Assembly: GCA_025128025.1 (NCBI GenBank)
Contig: JAHLYR010000065.1
Coordinates: 1-64,000 of the forward strand
Reading direction: 5' to 3'
DNA length: 64,000 bases
Origin: Synechococcus sp. CS-1330
GTDB taxonomy: Bacteria; Cyanobacteriota; Cyanobacteriia; PCC-6307; Cyanobiaceae
Each line of letters opens with the position of its first letter. Positions within the stretch are counted from its first letter, which is position 1. The notes beneath the pieces were generated by a model. That model was not told where the DNA came from and ran no database searches. It saw only the letters and a program-made list of their open reading frames with translations. The translations under genes were made by a program, and so were the position numbers. This document shows positions 1-7,946 of this stretch, one piece after another.

Positions 1-87
1 AGTTCACGCGTCGCGCATCAAGACAATTGACGCAAAAAGGGGTTGATGGCAAGCGATATTGGGATCGATGAGGTTTGCATCAGCAAT

Positions 88-339
88 TCAATCTTCTACA
101 ACCTCCAACAAATCCTCAATCCCACAATCCAGCACCGTCACGATCTTGGATGCCAAATCCAAGGAAAGTGCTGATGCCGCTTTCTGATCGTTCCTCGCCA
201 GTCGGGTGATGGTCGTTGCCGCCACTCCTGCCGCCACTGCCAGAGCATTCATCGTGATTGCCTTCTCACCCGCCTCCGCACGACGCAGATTTGCCTTGGC
301 AAGTGCCTTGGCGAGTGTCAGACGGACTTGCTTTGCCAT
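88..339 (-). CDS. XRE-like helix-turn-helix regulator
   Basis: A small protein of about 83 residues with an N-terminal basic segment (AKQVRLTLAKALAKANLRRA) and a Cro/CI-like helix-turn-helix (MNALAVAAGVAATTITRLAR, about residues 30-49). The C-terminus (LASKIVTVLDCGIEDLLEV) is typical of XRE-family repressors. The ATG at 339 was chosen; a GTG at 348 is possible and lies closer to a GAGG. Three tandem palindromes sit immediately upstream (360-410) and are its likely operators. This is probably an element-encoded autoregulated repressor; the regulated genes are unknown. Confidence 0.68.
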   Translation of the reverse strand: MAKQVRLTLAKALAKANLRRAEAGEKAITMNALAVAAGVAATTITRLARNDQKAASALSLDLASKIVTVLDCGIEDLLEVVED

Positions 340-357
340 AAGGAGCACAATACCTCA

Positions 358-410
358 AGTGCCTTAGCAGGCAAGTCCAGTGCCTCAATGGGCAGTCATA
401 GTGCCAGGCA
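358..410. promoter_or_regulatory. Operator array: three palindromes at 21-bp spacing
   Basis: AGTGCC starts at 358, 379 and 400, exactly 21 bp apart. Each forms a palindrome with a following GGCA: TGCCT-TAGC-AGGCA (360-373), TGCC-TCAATG-GGCA (381-394) and TGCC-A-GGCA (402-410). The array lies just upstream of the minus-strand XRE-like gene. Two helical turns between units would put bound dimers on one face of the DNA. Autoregulation by that repressor is inferred. Confidence 0.55.
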
Positions 411-424
411 CAAGATAAAGCGTA

Positions 425-514
425 TTAGGCAGCAAACCTGAACATCGCCTGAACCACAAGGAATCCCACTAGGGCGACAAAGGCAAGCAAGGAAGGAATA
501 AGAAGCAAATTCAT
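425..514 (-). CDS. Small single-pass membrane protein (29 aa)
   Basis: The ATG at 514 opens a 29-residue frame that is almost entirely one hydrophobic helix (NLLLIPSLLAFVALVGFLVV) ending FRFAA. A GGCGGAG Shine-Dalgarno-like stretch lies about 6 bases upstream. No family was recognised. It could be a small membrane regulator or a toxin-like peptide, or a chance frame; the ribosome site and continuous hydrophobicity favour a gene. Confidence 0.4.
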   Translation of the reverse strand: MNLLLIPSLLAFVALVGFLVVQAMFRFAA

Positions 515-641
515 CACGACTCCGCCTACAACCTTCTTTCTATTGGGGATCTAAAGGGCGGTCTGTGGCAAAACACACAGCAGAAACCTTCAGAACATTC
601 CGCAATCCAAAGCACTCTGCGCTCCTTGCTCAGTTCCCTGT

Positions 642-695
642 GCTATGATTACTGCGTTGAGGGCAAGAGGTTCATTAGAAACCCGCCCTCTCAAC
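642..695 (+). promoter_or_regulatory. Extended -10 promoter with 5'-terminal hairpin leader, copy 1
   Basis: TGCTATGAT (641-649) is an extended -10 element with no good -35. The predicted start, 7 nt downstream at about 656, is the first base of an inverted repeat, GTTGAGGGC (656-664) against GCCCTCTCAAC (685-695). The transcript would therefore begin with a hairpin, followed by the CCACAAGAGG ribosome site of the gene at 729. The same arrangement recurs at 1117-1170 and, in shorter form, at 12417-12459. Confidence 0.55.
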
Positions 696-728
696 CCACT
701 CACCAGCAACCCACAAGAGGTTCAGACC

Positions 729-1076
729 ATGCGTACCGACCTTTCCACGATTGACCTTGCGACCCTCAATGCCGCCCAGGGCGTAATGGTTGCTGCCCTT
801 CGTGACCGCTGCTGCCAGTGGGAACAGGATTCTGCTGATGCTGCTGCGGGCGGAAACCTCAGTGCTGCGGCAATGATTCAGCACTGGGCGTTTGCTGCTG
901 ACCTGCTTTCCACCACCATCAGCACCGAGTTCACGAATCTGTTCTCCCAGGCACTCAATGCCCGCTTTGGTGATCTGACGCCGACCACTCACCGCTCAGT
1001 TGCCGATCAGATGCTGGATGCGGTTGCTCTGGAGGTGGCGGCATCGCAGGAGGTGCCTGAACTGGTTGCGGTTTGA
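729..1076 (+). CDS. Hypothetical protein (115 aa), island-specific
   Basis: The frame opens upstream at 645, but that ATG overlaps the -10 box. The ATG at 729 is preceded by AGAGG, so it was chosen. The product is alanine-rich and probably helical (DLATLNAAQGVMVAALRDRC; QMLDAVALEVAASQEV), with no domain I recognise, no membrane segment and no signal peptide. It is the first gene behind a 5'-terminal hairpin leader that is shared with the next transcription unit. Confidence 0.6.
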   Translation: MRTDLSTIDLATLNAAQGVMVAALRDRCCQWEQDSADAAAGGNLSAAAMIQHWAFAADLLSTTISTEFTNLFSQALNARFGDLTPTTHRSVADQMLDAVALEVAASQEVPELVAV

Positions 1077-1116
1077 CTGTTTCTGAGCATCAAACACCAC
1101 ATCCTGCTGATATGGT

Positions 1117-1170
1117 GCTATGATTTCAGTGTTGAGGGGCAAGAAACTCAAAGCAGTTCGCCCCTCCAAC
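1117..1170 (+). promoter_or_regulatory. Extended -10 promoter with 5'-terminal hairpin leader, copy 2
   Basis: TGCTATGAT (1116-1124) is followed at the predicted start (1131) by GTTGAGGGGC and, after a loop, GCCCCTCCAAC (1160-1170). The leader then reads ACCCACAGAGGTTC before the ATG at 1204. That closely matches the sequence before the ATG at 729, so leader and start region were duplicated together ahead of an unrelated gene. Confidence 0.55.
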
Positions 1171-1203
1171 CCTTTTCCCTGAAACCCACAGAGGTTCCCA
1201 GCA

Positions 1204-1284
1204 ATGTGCTTTTTGATCCCTGCTGGTGCTGGCGGAATCCCCTGCCACACTTCACCCACTCGCCCCAGCAGCAATGGCATCTGA
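1204..1284 (+). CDS. Leader peptide (26 aa) overlapping the next gene
   Basis: This short frame starts MCFLIPAGAGG and ends at TGA 1282-1284. Its ATG sits where the duplicated leader places a start codon, behind AGAGG. Its end overlaps the start of the ribbon-helix-helix gene (ATG 1274) in another frame. It could couple translation of the downstream gene, or be the stub of a gene replaced during duplication. The residues show no recognisable family. Confidence 0.4.
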   Translation: MCFLIPAGAGGIPCHTSPTRPSSNGI

Positions 1285-1468
1285 ACACCCTGACGCTCCA
1301 AAACAATTTGGAATCCGCCTCAGTGAGGACACGATGAAACTGGTCTCCCATATCCAGCATTTCCGGCAGCGCACCAATCAACCCATAACCCTCGCTTCAA
1401 TAGTTGAGGACGCAATCCAGTGTCACTACAACCGATTGGTGAAAGAGGGTGCAATCAAAAATGACTGA
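1274..1468 (+). CDS. Ribbon-helix-helix-like small protein
   Basis: This 64-residue protein has a short beta-like stretch (KQFGIRLSED) followed by two helices (TMKLVSHIQHFRQRT and ITLASIVEDAIQCHYNRLVK). This is the usual layout of a ribbon-helix-helix DNA-binding protein. The ATG at 1274 was preferred to an upstream start at 1226 because it overlaps the leader peptide and fits the fold length. Its stop overlaps the start of the next gene by one base (TGATG), so the two are probably translationally coupled. Confidence 0.55.
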   Translation: MASEHPDAPKQFGIRLSEDTMKLVSHIQHFRQRTNQPITLASIVEDAIQCHYNRLVKEGAIKND

Positions 1469-1854
1469 TGACTCCACCAATCTCCCCATCTGATCTTCAG
1501 CGGGTTCTCAGGGCACTGCCGCCAGAGGCACCAGACCCATTCCCCCACCTTGCTGACCTCAATGCCGACCAACTGATTCAGCGGCGGGTGGAGGTCACAG
1601 GCACCATCAAGACCCTTGAGCATGAGAGGCAGGTAATTGACGCCGAACTGCTGAGCACCTTTGGCGATTCTGAACTTCGCTTTGGTGTTCGTGCCCCTGG
1701 TGGTTGGATTCTCAAGCAGCGGTCAAGAACTAGTTGGGACTACTCACCCGAAATCAGGGATGCCATCAAGGGTCTACAGGGTCAGGCACAACGTGATGGA
1801 CGGGCACAACCGCTGACGAGCACCTATCTCTGCCTCACAAAAGAAAGCACCTGA
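1468..1854 (+). CDS. Hypothetical protein (128 aa), coupled to RHH-like gene
   Basis: No family was recognised. Residues about 30-65 (LNADQLIQRRVEVTGTIKTL) suggest a helical, coiled-coil-like segment. A GVRAPGGWILKQRSRTSWDY stretch follows, then a helical C-terminus. The start overlaps the previous stop by one base, so it belongs to the same operon as the RHH-like gene. Confidence 0.6.
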   Translation: MTPPISPSDLQRVLRALPPEAPDPFPHLADLNADQLIQRRVEVTGTIKTLEHERQVIDAELLSTFGDSELRFGVRAPGGWILKQRSRTSWDYSPEIRDAIKGLQGQAQRDGRAQPLTSTYLCLTKEST

Positions 1855-1916
1855 CGACTGCTTGCCCGTATCTTACGCTATACTCTAAGCACTGAACTCC
1901 ACAGAGAGTCAATCCA

Positions 1917-2336
1917 ATGCTCAAGAAATCCAGCAACGGCACTCAGGCAACCACTGCCATCAAGTTCTCTCTTCGCCCCACTGCCGAAACCCTGGCGGAC
2001 CTGTCCCGTCCGATAGACCCACGGCATCTCAAGACCAGAAAGCAGGGCACAGCAACCCTGACCTACTGCCCCTGGAACACCATTGCCCGTCACCTTCACC
2101 ACCGTGCTCCTGGTTGGTGTTGGGAAGTGCAGTCGGTTCAGGAGGTTGGGGGTGCCGTTGTGGTCACTGGGCGATTGACGATCCCAACCGCAGATGGAGA
2201 CCTGCTCCACTACTCAGCAGTGGCATCGGAACCCCTGGGGTCGGCATCCAAAGCGCCTGCTGCTGAGGTCGCTGCGTCCTCGTGTCTCAGGAGGGCGGCG
2301 GCATTGGCGGGTCTGGGGTTGGAGTTGTGGGGGTAG
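1917..2336 (+). CDS. Rad52-like single-strand annealing protein (probable)
   Basis: This 139-residue protein contains the pattern of small phage Rad52/Rad22-type annealing proteins: a glycine/tryptophan core (APGWCWEVQSV), a beta strand (GGAVVVTGRLTIPTADGDL), and a C-terminal helix rich in small residues with paired arginines (AAEVAASSCLRRAAALAGLG) ending in LELW. Such proteins anneal ssDNA in recombination. A TATACT -10 box lies at 1879-1884, and CACAGAGAG precedes the ATG. A decayed copy of its last third lies at 5955-6110. The family call rests on pattern only. Confidence 0.45.
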   Translation: MLKKSSNGTQATTAIKFSLRPTAETLADLSRPIDPRHLKTRKQGTATLTYCPWNTIARHLHHRAPGWCWEVQSVQEVGGAVVVTGRLTIPTADGDLLHYSAVASEPLGSASKAPAAEVAASSCLRRAAALAGLGLELWG

Positions 2337-2434
2337 AGGCACCTGGCAGGAACCCCTGAGGCACTTGTGACGCAAGACCCCCGATAAGTAGGTCATCCAT
2401 AACCCCAAAACAGGTCAGCACAACGCATTCAGAA

Positions 2435-2511
2435 TTTATGCAGGAAATGCATAAAGCAGGAGGAATACCCAGTCAGACTGGGCATAAGCACTCAAGGCAG
2501 GTCTGCATAAA
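2435..2511. promoter_or_regulatory. TGCATAAA palindrome and related repeats upstream of adhesin gene
   Basis: TTTATGCA (2435-2442) and TGCATAAA (2448-2455) form a perfect 8-bp inverted repeat with a 5-base spacer. CCCAGTC-A-GACTGGG (2468-2482) is a second palindrome, and a third TGCATAAA lies at 2504-2511. The cluster occupies the 282-bp gap before the large adhesin gene and could be an operator region. No regulator can be assigned. Confidence 0.4.
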
Positions 2512-2618
2512 ATTCCTATCCATCACGGGCAGGGGTTAGGATAATTTTTAAGAAAAAATGAAGAGGTTCGGGATTTTTCCTGGGTCTCTTCGCTAGTCCA
2601 CTGCAGGAGCAGGACCGA

Positions 2619-5600
2619 ATGGCAATCTCTAGTGCTGCGACGAACCTCCTGGGTGCCCTTCTGCCCGAGTGGCACCTGCTGCTTCAGGGTTGGTCCGCCA
2701 ATGGTCGACTGACTGCTGCTGCCAAGGAAGCACTGCTGCTGAACGGGGAACCTGGGGCACTTACTGACCTGACTTCCCAGTGGTCTGCGGGTGTCTTCAG
2801 TGCCCTGCCGCCGATTGTCCTGCTCTCTTCAGCGGATATCAACGGGGCACTGGGTGCTTATGCCATCTCCACGGGCACCATTTATCTCAATGCGGACTGG
2901 TTAGCAGGGGCAAGCAAGGAGCAGGTGATTGCGGTGCTCACAGAAGAGCTGGGGCATCACTTAGACGGTCTTCTGAATGCGGTGGATACTCCTGGAGATG
3001 AGGGGGAATATTTTGCGGCACTTCTGAGTGGACAAATGCTTTCTGAAAGTGCAGAGAGACACCTAATTAAAAATAACAGCACTGACCATGGACTCGTTCT
3101 CGTGGAACAGAATAAAGTTGCAGCCGAGTTTTCTTCCGCTTACTCAATAAATGGATCCAGCTTTAGAACATCATACCTAGAGAAATCCAGCATTCCATTC
3201 GACCTGGCAGCCGTGCTAGGACCGACAATTGGCGTAAGCGCGAGCAATCTAAAAATTTACGTCAGAGATGCTCTAAAGTCTAGAGACGGAAGCTACTATA
3301 TCCTGGGAGTATATGATGACATAGCGAATAACGACCCCCAATCAACCACCTTTTTCGCGGAGCAAGGAGTTGAGACTGGCAGGATTTTTATTGCAAGGAT
3401 TAGCGATAGCGGATCCTTACTCTCCTGGAACCTGCAGAGCTACTCAGGAGCAAGTGCTCGCTTTGGCGGAGGCTTGATAGACATTGCAGCGGACGGGTCG
3501 TCGAGAGTCATTATTAACATAAACACCAATGATGGTAGCTCGGTCCAGCTAAATAGTGTTTCAGCCCCCTCAAATCCAACCGACAGTCGATATCAGCGCG
3601 GAGGGTTTATAGTTTCAGTGTCTGCTAATGGCACTACACAGTGGACAACGGCTGTAACCGACTTCGAGCCCGAAGCAGGCATGCCTGGATTCAGCCCAAA
3701 TGTCACCTGGGGTGAGTACGCCCAGAAAGTCATCATTAGCCCAGACGGAACATCATATGTATACGTTGGTGATATTAATTGGTACGCCCCAAAATACATT
3801 ATTAAATTAGACAAGACGGGTGCAGTTGAGTGGAAATCAGCAAATCTATTTGGAACAAAACTAAACTCAAGTGGTGCCTCTTATTCTCCATACGGAGGCG
3901 TCATAGGACTAGACGCCGACCTTAACCCTATTGTTGCTGCCAATACGGGCAACGCTACTGCTGGGATGGTAACTGTTCCGCTGTGGGTGGTTGATAAGGT
4001 GACGGGAGAAATTTCAGGACCTTACGGAACTGCAACCACTGAAAACGAGCTTTGGGAGAACTGGCTATTTGATGTCTCCCAAATTCCTGGTGGTGTCTGG
4101 ATTGCCAATGAGGGACCCACTGACCTCACCTTGACCTCCACCGGCATCAACGAGAACAGTCCCGCTGGAACTGTCATCGGCACCCTTGCCGCAACTGACC
4201 CCGATGCTGGTTCGACCTTTACCTATGCCCTCGCCACCGGTAACGGAACCAATGATGCCGACAACAACCTGGTCGAGATCGCCAACGGCAATCAGGTCAG
4301 GGTCAAATCTGGTGCAGTCATTGACTTTGAAACCAACCCACTCCTCAACCTCAATATCCGGGTCACTGATAACGGCAATCCAGGACTGACCTATGACAAG
4401 ACAGTTACTGCCTCTGTCATTGACATCAATGAGACACCAACTGATCTGATCTTCACCAGCAGTGGCGTTCAGGAGAACAGTGCTACTGCAACGGTCATTG
4501 GCACCCTGTCGGCAACGGATCCTGATGCTGGTTCCTCCTTTACCTTTGCACTAGTTGGAGGTGATGGAACCAACGATGCCGACAACAACCTGGTGGAGAT
4601 CGTCGGCAATGAGGTCAGGGTCAAATCTGGTGCATCTATCGACTTTGAGACCAACCCACTCCTGAACCTCAATATCCAGGTCACCGATAACGGCACTCCA
4701 GGTCTGTCCTTCACCAAGGCAGTTACTGCCTCTGTCATTGACCTCAATGAGGCACCAACTGACCTGATCTTCACAAGCAGTGGCGTTCAGGAGAACAGTC
4801 CTGCTGCCACCGTCATTGGCACCCTGTCGGCAACGGATCCTGATGCTGGTTCGACCTTCACCTATGCCCTGGTGGCGGGTAACGGCACCAACGATGCTGA
4901 CAACGCACTAGTTGAAATCGTCAGCAATGAAGTCAGGGTCAAGTCCGGAGCATCCATTGACTTTGAAACCAACCCAACTTTGAATCTCAACATACAGGTA
5001 ACTGATAACGGAACTCCTGGACTGACATACACCAAGGCAGTGACCGCTACTGTCCTGGATGTCAACGAGGCACCTACTTCCCCTCTCTTCATCAATGGCG
5101 TCTCGACCTCAAACGCCACACCGATCCTGATCTCCAACTACTCAAGTCCTGGAGTGCAGTCCAATTCGGTCACTCCGTTAGGGGCAGGGACTGGTGCTTC
5201 TGTTGAACAGATCACCACCACCCGAGTAAACATCGGCACCACCAGGAAACCAAAGTACGTCAATCAGACCTCCTACTCCCTCATTGACCGCTTTACGGAT
5301 GTGGATGGCATCACCTTCACTGCTGGAGGCGCTGCCAACTCCATTAGTGCCCAGGGCGTAGCAGGCGACAACCAGCGCCCTGCCTTCGATGGGCAACTGA
5401 TTGCTGATGGCGGTCTCAATAGAGACATTATCACTGGTGGTTCCTACCGCAACTGGTTGATTGGTGGTGGTATTTTCTCCGAGTCTCAAACCCAAAAGAG
5501 AATAGTAATTGACACCCTGATCGGCACTAAGGGCGCACTGGATGTCTTTGACCTGCGCACTTCCGACTTCACTTCAGATGCTTACAGTGCCAGCAATACG

Positions 5601-5894
5601 GGATCAGCATTGACTACTAATTATACGAAAGGGGAAGACCATATTGTCCTTTCTAAAGGTGAGGAATCATACAAAATAAATTCGCTAAGTAAAACCATCG
5701 GTAGAGGCAAGAGTAAAACCAAAGTCACCTTTGGATATCAGGTCTTCAGTGGATCAGAACTGGTAGCAACCATCGCACCTGCATCGGGTACGTCCTTCAC
5801 AGGGTCGGCGCTCAATGATCTCAGCATCCTTTACGGGCAAACGGGAGATCCCACCGAGACCCTATTCAACGGGCAACCGCTGTTCTTTGGGTGA
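2619..5894 (+). CDS. Large cadherin-repeat adhesin-like surface protein
   Basis: A 1091-residue protein. The N-terminal region (about 1-170) has the cyanobacterial pattern TIYLNADWLAGAS...VLTEELGHHLD. This resembles a zincin-like motif, but the first histidine of HEXXH is a threonine, so catalysis is doubtful. Residues about 180-490 form a beta-propeller-like, Ser/Gly/Asn-rich region. Three near-identical cadherin-like repeats of about 100 residues follow (about 497-812), each with NEAPTDLIF, TLSATDPDAGS, DFETNP and VTDNGTPG. The C-terminal part resembles cyanobacterial calcium-binding secreted proteins. No Sec signal was seen, so type I export is plausible. A role in surface adhesion is inferred. 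Confidence 0.72.
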   Translation: MAISSAATNLLGALLPEWHLLLQGWSANGRLTAAAKEALLLNGEPGALTDLTSQWSAGVFSALPPIVLLSSADINGALGAYAISTGTIYLNADWLAGASKEQVIAVLTEELGHHLDGLLNAVDTPGDEGEYFAALLSGQMLSESAERHLIKNNSTDHGLVLVEQNKVAAEFSSAYSINGSSFRTSYLEKSSIPFDLAAVLGPTIGVSASNLKIYVRDALKSRDGSYYILGVYDDIANNDPQSTTFFAEQGVETGRIFIARISDSGSLLSWNLQSYSGASARFGGGLIDIAADGSSRVIININTNDGSSVQLNSVSAPSNPTDSRYQRGGFIVSVSANGTTQWTTAVTDFEPEAGMPGFSPNVTWGEYAQKVIISPDGTSYVYVGDINWYAPKYIIKLDKTGAVEWKSANLFGTKLNSSGASYSPYGGVIGLDADLNPIVAANTGNATAGMVTVPLWVVDKVTGEISGPYGTATTENELWENWLFDVSQIPGGVWIANEGPTDLTLTSTGINENSPAGTVIGTLAATDPDAGSTFTYALATGNGTNDADNNLVEIANGNQVRVKSGAVIDFETNPLLNLNIRVTDNGNPGLTYDKTVTASVIDINETPTDLIFTSSGVQENSATATVIGTLSATDPDAGSSFTFALVGGDGTNDADNNLVEIVGNEVRVKSGASIDFETNPLLNLNIQVTDNGTPGLSFTKAVTASVIDLNEAPTDLIFTSSGVQENSPAATVIGTLSATDPDAGSTFTYALVAGNGTNDADNALVEIVSNEVRVKSGASIDFETNPTLNLNIQVTDNGTPGLTYTKAVTATVLDVNEAPTSPLFINGVSTSNATPILISNYSSPGVQSNSVTPLGAGTGASVEQITTTRVNIGTTRKPKYVNQTSYSLIDRFTDVDGITFTAGGAANSISAQGVAGDNQRPAFDGQLIADGGLNRDIITGGSYRNWLIGGGIFSESQTQKRIVIDTLIGTKGALDVFDLRTSDFTSDAYSASNTGSALTTNYTKGEDHIVLSKGEESYKINSLSKTIGRGKSKTKVTFGYQVFSGSELVATIAPASGTSFTGSALNDLSILYGQTGDPTETLFNGQPLFFG
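4109..5070 (+). repeat. Three tandem coding repeats (cadherin-like units)
   Basis: Three consecutive units of about 318-321 bp inside the adhesin gene stay nearly identical at DNA level: phrases such as CCTGATGCTGGTTC and ATTGACTTTGAAACCAACCC recur. High nucleotide identity suggests recent expansion or ongoing homogenisation, so copy number may differ between strains. Confidence 0.75.
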
Positions 5895-5954
5895 TTGCCA
5901 GCACTCAAATGCGTGGTGGTCAGATGATCTCAGTTGAGTTCAAGGCGTCTGAGC

Positions 5955-6110
5955 ATCCCTACCGCCGATGGAGATCTCCTCCACTACTCGGCGGTTGCTT
6001 CGGAACCTTTGGAAACAGCGTCTAAGGCACCCGCCGCTGAGGTTGCTTCTAGTTCCTGCTTGAGGCGGGCAGCGGCGTTGGCGGGTTTGGGGTTGGAGTT
6101 GTGGTGGTGA
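5955..6110 (+). pseudogene. 3' fragment of a second Rad52-like gene
   Basis: Translation gives IPTADGDLLHYSAVASEPLE and continues, with few substitutions, through SSSCLRRAAALAGLGLELWW and a stop. This matches the last 51 residues of the protein at 1917-2336. There is no start and the first two thirds are missing. It is therefore the remnant of a duplicated or recombined copy, left behind downstream of the adhesin gene. Confidence 0.7.
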
Positions 6111-6114
6111 TCAG

Positions 6115-6284
6115 ATGACCATCAACATTGAATGGCAAGACCAAAACAGCAACTGGCATCACTTCCAGACCAAGCAGAACCAGGCAGACGCTTATCGGGT
6201 TGCCGCTCGCAGAGCATCCTGAAGCAAGGGCACACCTACCTTGACCGTGATGGTGATGGGGAGGCATGTGAGTCACTCAAATGA
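6115..6284 (+). pseudogene. Frameshifted small gene: WQDQ-type N-terminus plus excalibur-like C-terminus
   Basis: The ATG at 6115 reads MTINIEWQDQNSNWHHFQTK and stops at 6222. In the -1 frame the sequence continues SILKQGHTYLDRDGDGEACE and stops at 6284. DRDGDGxACE is the core of the excalibur calcium-binding domain. The first part is paralogous to the protein at 7947-8123. The simplest reading is one gene broken by a frameshift; a programmed -1 shift is possible but unsupported. Confidence 0.5.
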
Positions 6285-6297
6285 CGCTTAACATTGA

Positions 6298-6810
6298 GTG
6301 GCAGTGACTTTCTTCAACGATCCAGTGAAAAATCTCTGCCTGAAGGCGGTTTGCGATAGCAACCTTTCTACCTATCTCAATCTAGCCCAGGCGTATGAGG
6401 CAGAGTTCTCTCCAATTACCAAGAAGAACCCTAACCTCACAGGTCTCTACGAGTTGGACACGACTATTGGTGGCGAAGTTAAGGCATACATTCTTCAGAA
6501 CAGCACGAATGCAATTGGGTTTGCCGCAGCATCAGTTCCCGAAGAAGAGGCAAGAGACCTTCGTGAGTTCTACATTGTGCCAACAATGCGAGGAAAAAGG
6601 ATAGGGACCTATCTTGCCAATCAAGTGTTCTCCTTCTATCCAGGAAAGTGGACAGTGAAGCAATTAGAGCAGGCGATTCATGCCACATCATTTTGGCATC
6701 AAGCATTGCCTGAACTAGGCATTCCCTACGAAGAAACAATTTTGCTGGATGAGTATTGGGGGAGAGTAGTGATGCAGACATTTCAGGTTTTGCCGCAGTC
6801 ATACCCTTGA
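6298..6810 (+). CDS. GNAT-family N-acetyltransferase
   Basis: A 170-residue protein with the GNAT acetyl-CoA signature at about residues 96-115 (LREFYIVPTMRGKRIGTYLA, the R/Q-x-x-G-x-G/A region). A C-terminal strand/helix region follows (HATSFWHQALPELG). The substrate is unknown. The start is GTG 6298, inside a third truncated copy of the MxxNIEWQ start sequence (ATG 6281), so this gene is fused onto a duplicated 5' region. It may act alone or as a toxin-like acetyltransferase; no antitoxin partner is adjacent. Confidence 0.65.
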   Translation: MAVTFFNDPVKNLCLKAVCDSNLSTYLNLAQAYEAEFSPITKKNPNLTGLYELDTTIGGEVKAYILQNSTNAIGFAAASVPEEEARDLREFYIVPTMRGKRIGTYLANQVFSFYPGKWTVKQLEQAIHATSFWHQALPELGIPYEETILLDEYWGRVVMQTFQVLPQSYP

Positions 6811-7022
6811 CCAAAGATAAATCTAAAAAATACTGAAATCCCAATGATATTTCAGATCTAGTGGCAAGAATAGTTCGGTCGCTGGCATCACTACTAGAGG
6901 AAGGAGTACCGTAGGCAGATACTTATCTGGATGCTCAGCGTCGTGCTGACTCAACGAATATTTTGATCATCAGGGCAAGAAGCGTAGAATAGAAGGACCA
7001 AAACAGTCCGACACCTAATTCA

Positions 7023-7427
7023 ATGAGCATGGGCATCTATAAAGTACCTTCCAGAGTCCTATTCGGTCTAGGAATATACGACCTTATCAGGGGAATCATG
7101 CACACCTTTGTTTTGAGGTGGTCAGGAACAAACATCGCTGGATTCAATGCGGAAACAACACCGATTGATCAGTATTTTATGCTTGGCACATTTGGGATCT
7201 CAAACTTTTTGACTGGATTTATCTACCTGTTGATCAGCAGGCGTTCTCCCGAACTTTCCCCCTATGTACTTGCTCTAATTCCAGGAGCATATCTGCTTGG
7301 TTTGATTGGGATATGGAGCAATGGAATTCATGGAACCTCTGCCTATGGAGGGCGATATCTTCTGTATGTCTATTTTGCGATTTGCATTGGAACACTAATA
7401 TACTTTGCATACGAGAAACGGAAATAA
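7023..7427 (+). CDS. Small integral membrane protein
   Basis: A 134-residue protein with about four hydrophobic segments (VLFGLGIYDLIRGIMHTFVL; FMLGTFGISNFLTGFIYLLI; VLALIPGAYLLGLIGIW; YLLYVYFAICIGTLIYFAY) and a basic tail (EKRK). It is acidic-poor and has no known motif. It stands alone between unrelated genes, and function is unknown. Confidence 0.6.
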   Translation: MSMGIYKVPSRVLFGLGIYDLIRGIMHTFVLRWSGTNIAGFNAETTPIDQYFMLGTFGISNFLTGFIYLLISRRSPELSPYVLALIPGAYLLGLIGIWSNGIHGTSAYGGRYLLYVYFAICIGTLIYFAYEKRK

Positions 7428-7474
7428 GTTCCGACCATCACCAAGCAGACAGACCAAGGGCGAATGCTTTTTCA

Positions 7475-7906
7475 TCAATCAATATCGTGATAATTGCCTT
7501 GAGAATCTGTATATCCCCTAAACCTACGCCCTTTCGACGAATTATAGCGTTTGGCATAATCTAACCTGCTGGTCTCCCCAGAAGCATTTGTGAAGGTCCT
7601 GCCATCAGCACTCACGCCAAATGGTTGCCTTGATGCTGTTGATGAACCGCCCACACTGCCTTGCGTCCCACGCTCTGCCTTGAATTTCACCTGATCCCAC
7701 TTCAGTCCATTTTGCTTGCGAAGATCATTTGCTTTTGACTTAGCTGCCTCAAACCCTTGAATACCCCTTGCCAGGACGGCATTGGTGTCTGTGCGAAAGA
7801 CATAAAAGGAGAAATCCTCAAGGAGAGCAAGTCTGGCTTGATACCGCTGCTCCCTGAGAACTGAATGTACTGTTTTCCAAATATGCTCCTGCCTTCTGTC
7901 AATCAA
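7475..7906 (-). CDS. Hypothetical protein (143 aa)
   Basis: No family was recognised. The N-terminal half is charged and helical (HSVLREQRYQARLALLEDFS; GFEAAKSKANDLRKQNGLKW). The C-terminal half is Gly/Ser/Thr/Arg-rich and probably flexible, ending RGYTDSQGNYHDID. It is divergent from the small gene at 7947, with a 40-bp gap, and follows the WYL-domain gene on the same strand. Confidence 0.5.
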   Translation of the reverse strand: MIDRRQEHIWKTVHSVLREQRYQARLALLEDFSFYVFRTDTNAVLARGIQGFEAAKSKANDLRKQNGLKWDQVKFKAERGTQGSVGGSSTASRQPFGVSADGRTFTNASGETSRLDYAKRYNSSKGRRFRGYTDSQGNYHDID

Positions 7907-7946
7907 AATCGCGGATAGAATAAACTCACAGATATTTATTCACCCT

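Noticed and set aside
645-728. Upstream ATG of the 143-residue frame
   Set aside because: The ATG overlaps the -10 box and precedes the predicted transcript start; ATG 729 has a ribosome site.
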